64,000 nucleotides of DNA, from NCBI RefSeq assembly GCF_001894885.1, contig NZ_BCXB01000002.1:186001-250000 (forward strand), read 5' to 3'. Numbering within the stretch: position 1 is the stretch's first letter; the number at the start of each line of letters is the position of its first letter. This document shows positions 7,634-16,642 of the stretch, in pieces. Below the pieces are notes generated by a model. The model did no database searches and was not told the DNA's origin. It saw only the letters and a program-made list of their open reading frames with translations. The stretch is from Rhodococcus marinonascens NBRC 14363. GTDB lineage: Bacteria > Actinomycetota > Actinomycetes > Mycobacteriales > Mycobacteriaceae. The position numbers and the translations under genes were made by a program.

Positions 7634-9308
7634 TAGCCTCGGGCTTTCATGCCGGTGATTAGTCGCGGCGTTCAAGTTAGAAAAATGGTGCTCTGACCTG
7701 GGAGAATTCGACTTACCACAGTTGAAAAACGACCCATATCGAGGAGCACCATTCCGGTGAGGAAGTCTACGTCGCCCTACCCGACTCTGTCTGTCGATGC
7801 CACGGAACCGGTGTCGTGTCGCACGCCGGAGCAGTCACATTGCTGCGGACCGCGGAGGTCACCGGACTGACCACAGCCGTACCGGTGCAGCTGGCGCCGT
7901 GGCGGAAACCGTTGGCGCGCTTCGATCTCGGCAAGATCGTTGTGGACCTGGCGGTGTCGTTGACACTCGGTGGGGACTGCCTTGCCGACATCGCCACCCT
8001 GCGAGAACACGCCTCCGTCTTCGGGGCGGTGCCCTCGGACCCGACCGTCTCCCGCATGGTCGCAGCGCTGGCCGCCGATGCACCTACGGTTCTGTCCGCG
8101 ATCGACACCGCCCGCGCTACCGCGCGCAACAGCCTGGGCGCACGCCGGTGAGCACGCCCCGACCACGGCATCACCGCCGAGAATCCGATCGTCATCGACC
8201 TCGACGCGACACTGGTCACCGCCCACTCAGAGAAGGATATTTCTGCTCCGACGCACAAACGCGGGTTTGGATTTCACCCGTTGCTGGCGTTCGTCGACCA
8301 CGGACAATCAGGGACCGGCGAACCGCTCGCGGCACTGCCCCGACCGGGAAACGCAGGCTCCAACATCGCCGCCGATCACATCGAGGTGACCAGGAAAGCG
8401 TTGGCGCAGTTACCGTTCACCACCGGGACTCGGCCCGGGAGGAAGGTGCTGGTGCGCACCGATGGCGCCGGCGCCAGCCATGCGTACCTGACCTGGCTGC
8501 ACAAGCAACGCGTGTCCTATTCGATCGGGTTCGGTCTCACCGACGCCATGGTCACCGCCCTCCCCGATGTTTCGGTATCAGCGTGGTCCATTGCCGTCGA
8601 CGCCGAGGAAGAAGTCCGCGACGGTGCGTGGGTCATCGACGCCACCGGCATCCTCGACCTCACCACGTGGCCACCCGGGATGCGGGTGATCATCAGGAAA
8701 GAGCGACCGCACCCCCGAACGTAGCTACGGTTCACCGACGCCGACGGTTTGCGGTTGACCGCCTTCGCCACCAATACCGTCCGAGGGCAGGTCCAAGACC
8801 TGGGACTTCGGCATCGCCGGCGTGCCCGCTACGAAGACCGTATTCGCAACTCGAAAGATTTGGGCCTCAAGAACTTCCCGCTGTACGGGTTCGATAAGAA
8901 CCGCATCCGGCTCGCGATCGTCGAACTCACCACATGGACAGAAGATGCTCGGCTTCACCGATCACGATGCGCGACGGTGGGAACCGAAACGGATACGTCT
9001 ACGGATCTTTTCGGTTGCAGGGCGTATCGCCACCCATGCCCGCCGCACCTACCTACGCCTGTCGAAGAACGCCTCGTGGTCGACGCTCATCGTCACCACT
9101 CTGACCCGGTTGGCGGCGCTACCCGCACCCGCCTGAACACCGATCTCCGCCCAACCGGCACGAAAGACACGTTCTCGGATAGTGGACCCGAGCGAGTAGC
9201 CGAGCGACATCGGCGGACCACGCACGCTCATCGACCACGAGGATGGTCGAAAACCGCAATCTCGAACCGATCAGGCCGACACATCAGCCCCGTGCAAGAT
9301 CGAGGTTA
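7634..9308. mobile_element. Decayed IS1380-family insertion sequence
   Basis: The element is about 1.67 kb, the usual size for IS1380. Imperfect terminal inverted repeats start TAGCCTCGGGCTTTCATG at the left end and TAACCTCGATCTTGCACG at the right end (read inward). A single transposase pseudogene occupies 7756-9136. No obvious target duplication remains. The right end is inserted within two bases of the acetoacetyl-CoA synthetase ghost. Confidence 0.7.
7756..9136 (+). pseudogene. IS1380-family transposase, multiply frameshifted
   Basis: The start is probably the GTG at 7756, preceded by GAGGAGCACC. The sequence runs RKSTSPYPTLSVDAT, frame change, VSHAGAVTLLRTAEVTGL and LPRATA region, frame change near 8150, IVIDLDATLVTAHSEK (first catalytic Asp), LLAFVDHGQSGTGEPLAAL, VRTDGAGASHAYLTWL (second Asp). 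There is a break near 8724, then LRLTAFATNTV and NFPLYGFDKNRIRLAI. A last frame change leads to TDHDARRWEPKRIRLRIFS and the C-terminus. Domain order and motifs are those of IS1380 transposases. Four or more frame changes exclude function. Confidence 0.8.
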
Positions 9309-9762
9309 GCGCCTACACTGAACGGACCAGTCCCCCGATCTGTGATCGTGATCCAGTCGCCGTGGCGCCTCACACCGGGGATGAAGTCGAAAGCGGCTTC
9401 GCGGTAACGCTTTCCGTCCGGATCATTCCGAGGCGACACCGGCATGGACGGAATCGGTGCAGCGATGACGAGTTCGCCGACCTCGCCTCGAACGGACTTC
9501 CCCGACTCGTCGAATGCGTCGACCGCGACTCCGAGGCATGGCACCGACAACTCGCCCGGCCAGACCGGGACATTCCCCGCACCTCCGATGAAAGCCGATA
9601 CCACGTCGGTCCCGCCCGTGATGCACATGACCGGGACCGAGCGACCGACATTCTCGGGCAGCCACAGTCTTGGCGTATGCGTACGCCGGACTGGTCCCGA
9701 CGACCGTCACGCGAAGTCGTGACACCAAGGACCACAACGCATCCGGGCGCGGATACGATGGA
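9306..9762 (-). pseudogene. Ghost copy of acetoacetyl-CoA synthetase with two internal deletions
   Basis: This segment is highly similar to 11963-12920, the C-terminal half of the intact acetoacetyl-CoA synthetase. It keeps MCITGGTDVVSAFIGGA, ELSVPCLGVAVDAFDES and GDWITITDRGT on the minus strand. Relative to the intact gene it lacks about 400 bp (roughly 11990-12390) and about 90 bp (roughly 12717-12808). It starts next to the IS1380 right end and stops at about 9762. It cannot encode an enzyme. The high remaining identity suggests a fairly recent duplication, or gene conversion, from the locus 2.7 kb away. Confidence 0.8.
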
Positions 9763-9799
9763 CTTCCGTCGTAGCGGCACCCGCGCGACCAGCAGAGGT

Positions 9800-11281
9800 C
9801 TACCGCAAAGCAACGATCCTCAGAGCAATAACCCTCTGGCTTGACCGGCTATGAGACACCCTAGCTGCGACGACTCGTGCCTGGGCACAGACGGGAGGCC
9901 GGCGAAGATGCCAGTTGGTCGCACTCTGGAAGGCCCGTCCGGCCCTGGCAAGGAGTGGCTCGTCGAGGTGGCGCGCCACGAGTTGAAGCCCGATCGGCAC
10001 GCCGGACCCGTCGAAGCCGCCCGGCAGGGTGATCATCGGGTTGCCAGAGAAGTTGAACGGGGCGGTGAACCGGAACGTGTTCGGCAGTTCGTCGGAATCG
10101 TACAGCAGCCGTGTGAAGCGATCGAGTGTCGCGTCAGCCACGGGCAAGACAGAAAGAACAACTAGGTCAAGGTCCTCGAAGTGTGCCGCGAGCATCCCGA
10201 CGAAGACTCGCCTCTCGTTTTCGATACGGGAGATATCTATACCCGACACCGCGTACCCAGAGCCCAGGAGCTGCCGCATGAACAGACCGTACTCCGCGAA
10301 TCGGGACGGAAACGTCTCGGCGTACACAACTGCCGCCTCAGCCCCCGCGTAGGCGCCCCACGCGGCTGCCAGCCCCATCGTCGACGGCAGCGACACCTCG
10401 CGAATGTCCGCGCCTAGGCCCTCGAACGCGCCCAGAGCGTCGCGAACAACCTGCGCCACCTCGGGCTCGACCGCGTCGAGCGTGCCCTCGGGATCGAACC
10501 CGATCCGCGTTCCTTTCACTTCCGGCGGACCCACGGCGTAGTCGGGCACCGCGGCCCTGACAGCGGTCGGATCGTTCACATCGGGACCGGCGATGGCTTG
10601 CATCACGTGGTAGGCATCCTCGCCGCTTCGCGCCATCGGTCCGATAGAGTCCAGCGACGGCGCCATGACGAACGCACCGTGGACACTGACCCGTCCCCAT
10701 GTCGGCTTTAGGCCGGTGACTGCGTTCACCGTGCACGGGGTGCGGATCGAGCCGCCGGTGTCGGTACCGAGACTGGCCGTGCTCAGCCCGGCCGCGGTGG
10801 CGACGGCCGAGCCGGTGGAGGACGCTCCGGCCCAGTGATTCGGGCTCCACGGGTTCACAACCACCGGAAGGTCGGGGTGCTACTCGCCGCCCGCAGCCTC
10901 GCACAGATTCAGCCTCCCAGCAGCACCGCTCCGGCGCGACGCAAGCGAGAAGCCACCGTTGCGTCGAAGGTGGGTACGAAGTTCCGGTAGATCGCCATAC
11001 CTGCGGTGGCCGGAATGCCCTCGGTGTAGAACAGGTTCTTCACGGCAATCGGAACGCCGTGAAGGGGCCCGCGGTGCTCGCCACGGGAGATCTCCTCCTT
11101 GGCTCGCCTCGCGTCCGCGAGCGCACTCTCCGCCAAGACCGTCGCATGGGCCTTGAGAATGGGGTTGAGCCGGTCGATGCGATCCACGTGTGCTCGGGTC
11201 ACCTCCACCGGCGACAGCGCCCCGCTGCCAAAGTCCCGGGACATCGGAGAGCGAGGCATAGCAGAGATCCACTTCCCCCAT
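9800..11281 (-). pseudogene. Amidase-signature family hydrolase, broken by two frameshifts and a stop
   Basis: The gene would start at the ATG at 11281 (MGEVDLCYASLSDVPGLWQ). A frame change near 11220 leads to LSPVEVTRAHVDRIDRLNP and GVPIAVKNLFYTEG, which holds the catalytic Lys. A second frame change near 10913 leads to LNLCEAAGGE, where TAG at 10880-10882 replaces the expected tyrosine codon. The frame then continues with NHWAGASSTGSAVATAAGL (Ser-rich amidase signature) and GTDTGGSIRTP to a stop at 9800. Amidase-signature enzymes hydrolyse amides or carbamates; the substrate is unknown. An internal GTG at 10864 could give a truncated product that lacks the catalytic lysine, so I treat the whole as inactive. 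Confidence 0.8.
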
Positions 11282-11960
11282 TGTCTTCCCCCATTCCCCC
11301 ACTGTCTTTCCTCCTTTCCCACTATCACGCATCGCCACGATCCAAGCAATACCCCGACAAGCTCGCGGGGTGTTAGGGGCGATCTCGACTAGTGCTCGCG
11401 GCCGGCCCAGGACAAACAAGGAGATATTGTCAGAGATTTCAGGTAAAGCGGCTTTGTTGGGGTGACTTGCGTCGTCCGATTGGGCTAGCCTTGGTGCGTG
11501 ACAGTTGTTGTCCTGCAGTAAATCGTAGCGAGTCGCTGATGTGCGGAGATTGTCGTCGTCAAACACGGCAGGATCAGCCGTGAAGTCCTGCAAGACTTGC
11601 ACCGAAAGTGCCTTCCCGAACTGCGCCGACGGTCGTCCGGAAACTCCAACTATCCAGGCTCAGGAGGCACTTCCGCACGTTTACACGCCCCCATCACCAA
11701 TCGATCGGCGGATCGAGGCTTAGTTTGACTCGGCGGAAGAAGGTCTGCTTGTGGCTGGCAGAGCGCGTGACACCGCTCCACCTTGACGACGAAATTGGGG
11801 TGAACTGCACGAAACTCAGCCCTCCTTACTGCCCGAACTCACGCGTTGGGAACGCAGCCATACATTTCCATGATTTGTCCGCGCGCCTCATGGGCACGTC
11901 TCGAGTGGACGTGACCGCCCCGCGGCTGACGCGACACGGGTGATTCGACGACCTCCACCC
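11282..11960. other. Gene-free stretch between amidase pseudogene and acetoacetyl-CoA synthetase
   Basis: About 680 bp without a supportable gene. It starts with a C-rich, imperfectly repeated tract (CCCCATTGTCTTCC-like units at 11275-11320). A short hairpin follows (CCCCG and CGGGG around 11352-11370). The minus strand from about 11600 reads VLQDFTADPAVFDDDNL, which resembles the start of some IS1380-type transposases and may be an insertion remnant. The dispersed repeat at 11899-11955 closes the region. Confidence 0.4.
11899..11955. repeat. Dispersed repeat, copy 2 (downstream of acetoacetyl-CoA synthetase)
   Basis: This segment starts CGAGTGGACGTGACCGC and matches 6601-6657. Here it runs directly into the 3' end of the synthetase gene. 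At the first copy, the matching synthetase sequence resumes only after the two insertion elements, at 9306. Copy 1 therefore appears to be the same junction split by about 2.65 kb of mobile DNA. Confidence 0.6.
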
Positions 11961-14000
11961 TCAGCGCCTACACCGAACGAACCAGTCGAGCAGATCCGGA
12001 TTGTCGACGGCGGCGCGATCCACCGTGCGATGCGCGTCGGCGCCCTGAAGAATCCTCTTGAGGGGCACCTCCAGCTTCTTGCCGGTCCGAGTATGCGGTA
12101 TGCCGGGCGCAACGATGATGTCGTCGGGCACGTGCCGGGGAGACACTTGCTCGCGAATCGTTAGACGAATCCGGCCTCTCAGATCTTCGTCGACTTCTGC
12201 GCCGATCACGGGGACCACGAAGAGGGGCATCCAGTATCTGCCGTCCGCGAGATCCACGCCGACGACCAACGCCTCAGCGATCTCCGGAATCTTCTCCACG
12301 ACTTGGTAGATATCGGCGCTTCCCATTCGAATTCCATTGCGGTTCAAGGTGGAATCAGACCTCCCATGCATCAAGACGGTACCCCTGTCGGTGATCGTGA
12401 TCCAGTCGCCGTGGCGCCAGACACCGGGTATCAAGTCAAAATAGGCTTCGCGGTAACGCTTTCCGTCCGGGTCATTCCAGAACGACACCGGCATGGACGA
12501 GGTCGGCGCAGTGATGACGAGTTCGCCGACCTCGTCTCGAACGGACTTCCCCGACTCGTCGAATGCGTCGACCGCGACTCCGAGGCATGGCGCGGACAAC
12601 TCGCCCGGCCAGACCGGGACGTTCCGCGCACCTCCGATGAATGCCGACACCACGTCAGTCCCACCCGTGATACACATGACCGGGACGGAGCGACCGACAT
12701 TCTCGGACAACCACAGTGACGATTCCGCCGGAAGTGTCGACCCAGTGATGCCGACGGCGCGGAGCGAACTGAGATCATGTTCTCCCACGGGCACCACTCC
12801 GGCCTTAGTGCATGCGAGGACGTAGGCCGGGCTGGTCCCGACCACCGTCACGCGAAGTCGTGACACCAAGGACCACAACGTATCCGGGCGCGGATACGAG
12901 GGACTTCCGTCGTAGCAGACAATGGTGGAACCCACCAGCAGACCCGCCGTCTGGAAGTTCCACATCATCCAACTAGGACTGGTGTACCAGAACAGGGTGT
13001 CCTCACGCCCGATGTCCAACTGCAGCGCCATTGACTTCACGTGCTCGAGAAGCACGCCGCCGTGACCGTGCACGATGCCTTTGGGCGGGCCGGTGGTCCC
13101 CGAGGAGAACACCACCCACAGGGGATGTTCGAACGGGACGGCGACGGACTCGAGAGCCTCGTCGCGGTCGGTCGCCTGCGCCCAGGAGACGACGTTGTCG
13201 ACCGTTGCCACACTGTCGACGACGCTGTCGACCGTTGCCACGCTGTCGACGACGCTGTCGACCGCTGCCACACTGTCGACGGCGACGCCGGCCGCTGTCG
13301 GCTTCCCGAGATTCGGTACGACCACGGTGAGAGCGAGGCAGGGCAACCCATCACGCAGGTGTGACACGGCTTCGAGCCGATCGTGCTCCTTGCCGCCGAA
13401 CCGATAGCCGTCCGCGGCGATCAGCGCCTTGGGTTCGAGTTGACCGAGCCGATCGAGGGCGGCGGGCGCGGAGTAGTCCTGTCCGCATGCCGCCCACACC
13501 GCCCCGAGCGAGGCTGTTGCAAGGAACGCGATGACCGCCTCGGGAATGTTGGGAAGATATCCGACGACGCGATCGCCGACCCCGATACCGTTCTCACGCA
13601 ATGTTGCCGCGAGGGCGGAGACCCGTGTCCGCAACTCGTCCCAGCCGATAATCCTGTCGGGCACTCCCTCACCCGCGTACACAATGGCCGGCCTGTCAGC
13701 GCGGGCATTGCGGAAGACCTGGTCGACGTAGTTGAGGGTGGCTCCGGGAAACCAGACGGCGCCCGGCATGGAGTCGTCCGCAAGGGCGGGCCCCGGCTCC
13801 GTCGCCGACTGGAAGCCGAAGTAGTCCCAAATGTCCTGCCAGAACGCTGACGGATCGGACACCGACCAGCGCCATAGCGTCCGGTAGTCGTCGACCGGGA
13901 GGCCGTGGCGCTGTGCGACGAACGCGGAGAAATCAGTGATCGTCGCGGCACGCACGTCGGCTTCAGTGGGCATCCATTGCGGATCGGTCGCCATGTGCAT
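11961..14000 (-). CDS. Acetoacetyl-CoA synthetase
   Basis: The 679-residue cytosolic ANL-superfamily ligase activates acetoacetate to acetoacetyl-CoA with ATP. The N-terminus has the AACS-specific region (DYRTLWRWSVSDPSAFWQDIWDY region). FSSGTTGPPKGIVHGHGG is the ATP-binding motif, and GDWITITDRGTVLMHGRSD precedes the C-terminal lid (RTGKKLEVPLKRIL with the catalytic lysine). An insertion of three VDSVATVDSV repeats at about residues 235-270 makes it longer than the usual 640-660. It is the last gene of the leucine operon. It recycles the acetoacetate released by the CitE-like lyase and hands acetoacetyl-CoA to the thiolase upstream. GGAAGG lies close before the ATG at 14000; a second ATG at 13994 is possible. 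Confidence 0.88.
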   Translation of the reverse strand: MHMATDPQWMPTEADVRAATITDFSAFVAQRHGLPVDDYRTLWRWSVSDPSAFWQDIWDYFGFQSATEPGPALADDSMPGAVWFPGATLNYVDQVFRNARADRPAIVYAGEGVPDRIIGWDELRTRVSALAATLRENGIGVGDRVVGYLPNIPEAVIAFLATASLGAVWAACGQDYSAPAALDRLGQLEPKALIAADGYRFGGKEHDRLEAVSHLRDGLPCLALTVVVPNLGKPTAAGVAVDSVAAVDSVVDSVATVDSVVDSVATVDNVVSWAQATDRDEALESVAVPFEHPLWVVFSSGTTGPPKGIVHGHGGVLLEHVKSMALQLDIGREDTLFWYTSPSWMMWNFQTAGLLVGSTIVCYDGSPSYPRPDTLWSLVSRLRVTVVGTSPAYVLACTKAGVVPVGEHDLSSLRAVGITGSTLPAESSLWLSENVGRSVPVMCITGGTDVVSAFIGGARNVPVWPGELSAPCLGVAVDAFDESGKSVRDEVGELVITAPTSSMPVSFWNDPDGKRYREAYFDLIPGVWRHGDWITITDRGTVLMHGRSDSTLNRNGIRMGSADIYQVVEKIPEIAEALVVGVDLADGRYWMPLFVVPVIGAEVDEDLRGRIRLTIREQVSPRHVPDDIIVAPGIPHTRTGKKLEVPLKRILQGADAHRTVDRAAVDNPDLLDWFVRCRR
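13201..13290. repeat. Three tandem 30-bp repeats inside the acetoacetyl-CoA synthetase gene
   Basis: The units start at 13201, 13231 and 13261; each begins ACCGTTGCCAC or a close variant. A partial unit lies before 13201. The period of 30 keeps the frame and encodes repeated VDSVATVDSV. The first two units differ at one base, the third is more diverged. Confidence 0.9.
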
Positions 14001-14043
14001 CGTCCTTCCCGAGAGCGCCTGCTACTCCGCGCTCAATTGTCCA

Positions 14044-15246
14044 CTATCTCTTGGGAACCCGCACGATCAAGGCGTCGCCCTGACCGCCACCACCACACAG
14101 CGCCGCCACTCCGACGCCCCCACCTCGACGCTGCAACTCCAACGCCGCATGCAATGTGATCCGCGCCCCCGACATCCCCAACGGATGCCCAACCGCGATC
14201 GCCCCACCATTGACGTTCACCCGCGCCGGATCCACACCCAACTCCCGCGTCGACGCAATCCCCACCGCCGCGAACGCCTCGTTGATCTCTACCAAATCCA
14301 AGTCCCGCGGATCAATCCCCTCCCTAGCGCACGCTCTCTCGATCGCCCGCGCGGGCTGCAACTGCAACGACGAATCAGGACCCGCCACCACGCCGTGCGG
14401 CCCAATCTCCGCCAACCACTCCAACCCCAACTCCTCAGCCTTCGCCCGGCTCATTACCACCACCGCTGCCGCGCCATCGGAAATCTGCGACGCACTGCCC
14501 GCCGTCACCGTCCCATCCTTCGAGAATGCCGGACGCAACTTCGCCAACGACTCCACCGACGTATCCGGCCGCACTCCCTCATCGGAAGACACGATCACCG
14601 GCTCGCCCCGACGCTGCGGAACCGACACCGACACCACCTCACCGGCGAACAAACCGTCCTTCCACGCCCGCGCCGCATTCCGATGCGACGCCGCCGCGAA
14701 CGCATCCTGCTCTTCCCTGGAAATCCCCTGCCCCGACCCCTGATTCTTCGACTCGGTCAAAGCCCCCATCGCCTGATCGGTGAATATGTCATACAGCCCG
14801 TCGAAGGCCATATGGTCCCGCAAAGTCACATCCCCGTACTTGAAGCCTTCCCGCGACCTCTCCAGCATGTGCGGCGCCTGCGACATCGACTCCTGGCCTC
14901 CGGCGACGACCACTTCGAACTCCCCCGCCCGGATCATCTGATCCGCCAATGCGATCGCTGAGATGCCCGACAGACACACCTTGTTGATCGTCAACGCCGG
15001 CACTCCCATCGGGATCCCCGCGGCCACCGCCGCCTGGCGCGACGGAATCTGACCCGCCCCTGCGGTGAGCACCTGACCCATGATCACGTAGTCCACCTGA
15101 TCCGGGCCGACCCCCGACTTCTCCAACGCGCCACGGATCGCGACCCCACCCAGATCCGACCCAGACAGATCCTTCAACGAACCCAGCAAACGCCCCATCG
15201 GGGTACGGGCTCCAGCAACAATCACAGACGTCGTCTTGTCAGACAT
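14044..15246 (-). CDS. Acetyl-CoA acetyltransferase (thiolase)
   Basis: The 400-residue thiolase has the nucleophilic cysteine in TINKVCLSG (Cys91), the [17 protein letters not shown] histidine motif and the C-terminal [11 protein letters not shown] cysteine/glycine loop. It cleaves acetoacetyl-CoA to two acetyl-CoA, or runs in reverse. Placed between a CitE-like lyase and acetoacetyl-CoA synthetase, it most likely completes leucine breakdown. The start ATG at 15246 follows a GGGAGAAAAC stretch. The coding strand has an unusual C-ending codon bias compared with its neighbours, seen as a run of CCG- and GGC-poor, CAA-rich text in the plus strand, but the protein is complete. A 43-bp gap separates it from the synthetase. 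Confidence 0.93.
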   Translation of the reverse strand: MSDKTTSVIVAGARTPMGRLLGSLKDLSGSDLGGVAIRGALEKSGVGPDQVDYVIMGQVLTAGAGQIPSRQAAVAAGIPMGVPALTINKVCLSGISAIALADQMIRAGEFEVVVAGGQESMSQAPHMLERSREGFKYGDVTLRDHMAFDGLYDIFTDQAMGALTESKNQGSGQGISREEQDAFAAASHRNAARAWKDGLFAGEVVSVSVPQRRGEPVIVSSDEGVRPDTSVESLAKLRPAFSKDGTVTAGSASQISDGAAAVVVMSRAKAEELGLEWLAEIGPHGVVAGPDSSLQLQPARAIERACAREGIDPRDLDLVEINEAFAAVGIASTRELGVDPARVNVNGGAIAVGHPLGMSGARITLHAALELQRRGGGVGVAALCGGGGQGDALIVRVPKR

Positions 15247-15335
15247 GTTTTCTCCCGATCGAATCGACTCTTGATGTAATTCTCTAATGCAGACGGTCGA
15301 CGACTGCCCGCAGGGGGTGAACGCCTAGACCCGGC

Positions 15336-16154
15336 TCATCTGTTTCTGCCCGTCTTGCGGCGCAGAATCGCCTCGGCGTGACGGAGCACCGGGGCATCTA
15401 CCATCTTTCCCTCGAACGCGAAGACTCCCCGATGATCGGCGACCGCGGCAAGAACCCGGTTCGCCCAATCAACGTCCTTCTCGGAGGGCGCGTACGCCCC
15501 GCGGATCACCTCGACCTGGCTGGGATGGATGCCCACCTTGACGTCGAAACCAACCGCGACGGCGTCGAGTGCCTCGCTGCGAAGCCCGTCCAGATCCTTG
15601 ATGTCGAGGTAGACCGAGTCCAGAGCGAGTCGGTGATACGCCTTGGCTGCCAGCAACATCGACGACCGCACCTCAGTCGCAGCGTCCCGGTAGCTGCCGT
15701 CTTCGCGGCGGCTGGAATTGCCGCCCATTGCGGCCACAAGATCTTCCGCACCCCACATCACTCCGATGGTGCCGGCCGCCAGAGCAATCTCACCGACCGA
15801 GAGCGCCCCGAGGGGCGACTCGACGAGGGCAATCACCTCCCGCGGCGCAAGCGAGAGCACCTGATCAGCCGACTCGCACTTGGCCAACATCAACCGGGTG
15901 TACTGGGTGCGGTCGAGGGCCAGCAGGTCGAGATCGTGCTCGCCGGTGCCGACCGGATTGACCCGCACGACCGTGCGGTCGGGGTCCAGCGGTGTGTCGA
16001 TGAGCGCCACCCGCGCCGCTTCCTTGTCAGCGGGGGCCACTCCGTCCTCGAGGTCGATGATGACGACGTCCGCGGCCGCGGCCGCCTTCGCGTATCGCTC
16101 GGGCCGGTCGGCCGGGCAGAACAGCCACGCCGGCCCCGGCAGTTCCCAGCTCAC
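15336..16154 (-). CDS. CitE-like CoA-ester lyase (HpcH/HpaI aldolase family)
   Basis: The 272-residue TIM-barrel lyase has [16 protein letters not shown] near the N-terminus, [11 protein letters not shown] and [17 protein letters not shown], all typical of CitE-like proteins. It also has the metal-binding glutamate and aspartate pair around [13 protein letters not shown]. In M. tuberculosis the syntenic protein Rv2498c acts on 3-hydroxy-3-methylglutaryl-CoA and citramalyl-CoA (established knowledge). By analogy this enzyme would release acetoacetate and acetyl-CoA from HMG-CoA in leucine catabolism. The start ATG overlaps the stop of the MaoC gene by four bases. No class HMG-CoA lyase gene (HmgL) is in the window, which fits this assignment. 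Confidence 0.85.
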   Translation of the reverse strand: MSWELPGPAWLFCPADRPERYAKAAAAADVVIIDLEDGVAPADKEAARVALIDTPLDPDRTVVRVNPVGTGEHDLDLLALDRTQYTRLMLAKCESADQVLSLAPREVIALVESPLGALSVGEIALAAGTIGVMWGAEDLVAAMGGNSSRREDGSYRDAATEVRSSMLLAAKAYHRLALDSVYLDIKDLDGLRSEALDAVAVGFDVKVGIHPSQVEVIRGAYAPSEKDVDWANRVLAAVADHRGVFAFEGKMVDAPVLRHAEAILRRKTGRNR

Positions 16155-16642
16155 GACGGCCTCTTCTGGACGAGGGTCTTGCGCGTTGCGGTGGCGACAA
16201 CCTCGCCGTTCTGGTTGCGGCCCGTGTGCTCAAGCGTGACGATGCCCTCTCCCTGCCGACTCTTCGACTCCCGCTTGTCCGCGATCCGCGTCTCCGCGTA
16301 CAACGTGTCGCCATGGAACAGCGGCTTCGGGAAGCTGATCTCCGAGAACCCCAGGTTCGCGACGATCGTGCCCTGCGTCAACTGCGCCACCGACAAACCC
16401 ACGAGCGTCGACAATGTGAACATCGAATTGACAAGGCGCTCACCGAATTGGGTGCCCGCGCTGTATGCGGCGTCGAGGTGCAGCGCCTGAGTGTTCATCG
16501 TCTGGGTCGTGAACAGGACGTTGTCGGCCTCGGTGATCGTGCGCCCGGGGCGGTGCTCGTATACCGTGCCCAGCTCGAACTCCTCGAACCACAATCCGCG
16601 CTGCACGATCCGATTGGGCTCGGTGTTCGTCGTGGACGTCAC
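16151..16642 (-). CDS. MaoC-like hydratase
   Basis: The 163-residue hot-dog-fold protein has the MaoC pattern: [21 protein letters not shown] near the N-terminus and [20 protein letters not shown] in the hydratase region. MaoC proteins hydrate trans-2-enoyl-CoA. In this operon the expected substrate is 3-methylglutaconyl-CoA, formed by the carboxylase, giving 3-hydroxy-3-methylglutaryl-CoA for the CitE-like lyase; this is inferred from context. It overlaps both neighbours by four bases, so translation is probably coupled. The syntenic mycobacterial gene is Rv2499c. Confidence 0.85.
   Translation of the reverse strand: MTSTTNTEPNRIVQRGLWFEEFELGTVYEHRPGRTITEADNVLFTTQTMNTQALHLDAAYSAGTQFGERLVNSMFTLSTLVGLSVAQLTQGTIVANLGFSEISFPKPLFHGDTLYAETRIADKRESKSRQGEGIVTLEHTGRNQNGEVVATATRKTLVQKRPS

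Larger units (their letters stand above)
6657..7636. mobile_element. IR-bounded 980-bp remnant containing IS630-like sequence and a foreign gene fragment
   Basis: Inverted repeats of about 31 bp with core AGTGGTCCTCGTC lie at about 6659-6691 and, inverted, at about 7603-7635, with only one or two mismatches. Between them are the 3' two thirds of an IS630-type transposase on the minus strand (about 6690-7275) and, pointing the other way, a fragment of an unrelated conserved gene (about 7270-7623). The structure is not a canonical IS630 because the 5' part of the transposase is missing. The next element starts at 7634, so the two abut or overlap slightly. Confidence 0.6.

Noticed and set aside
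11352-11370. CCCCG/CGGGG hairpin as a terminator
   Set aside because: The stem is only five bases with a nine-base loop and no T-run, so support is too weak.
10880-11602. 240-codon minus-strand frame as a separate gene
   Set aside because: Only its middle and end belong to the amidase in the proper frame; the upstream part is non-coding sequence.
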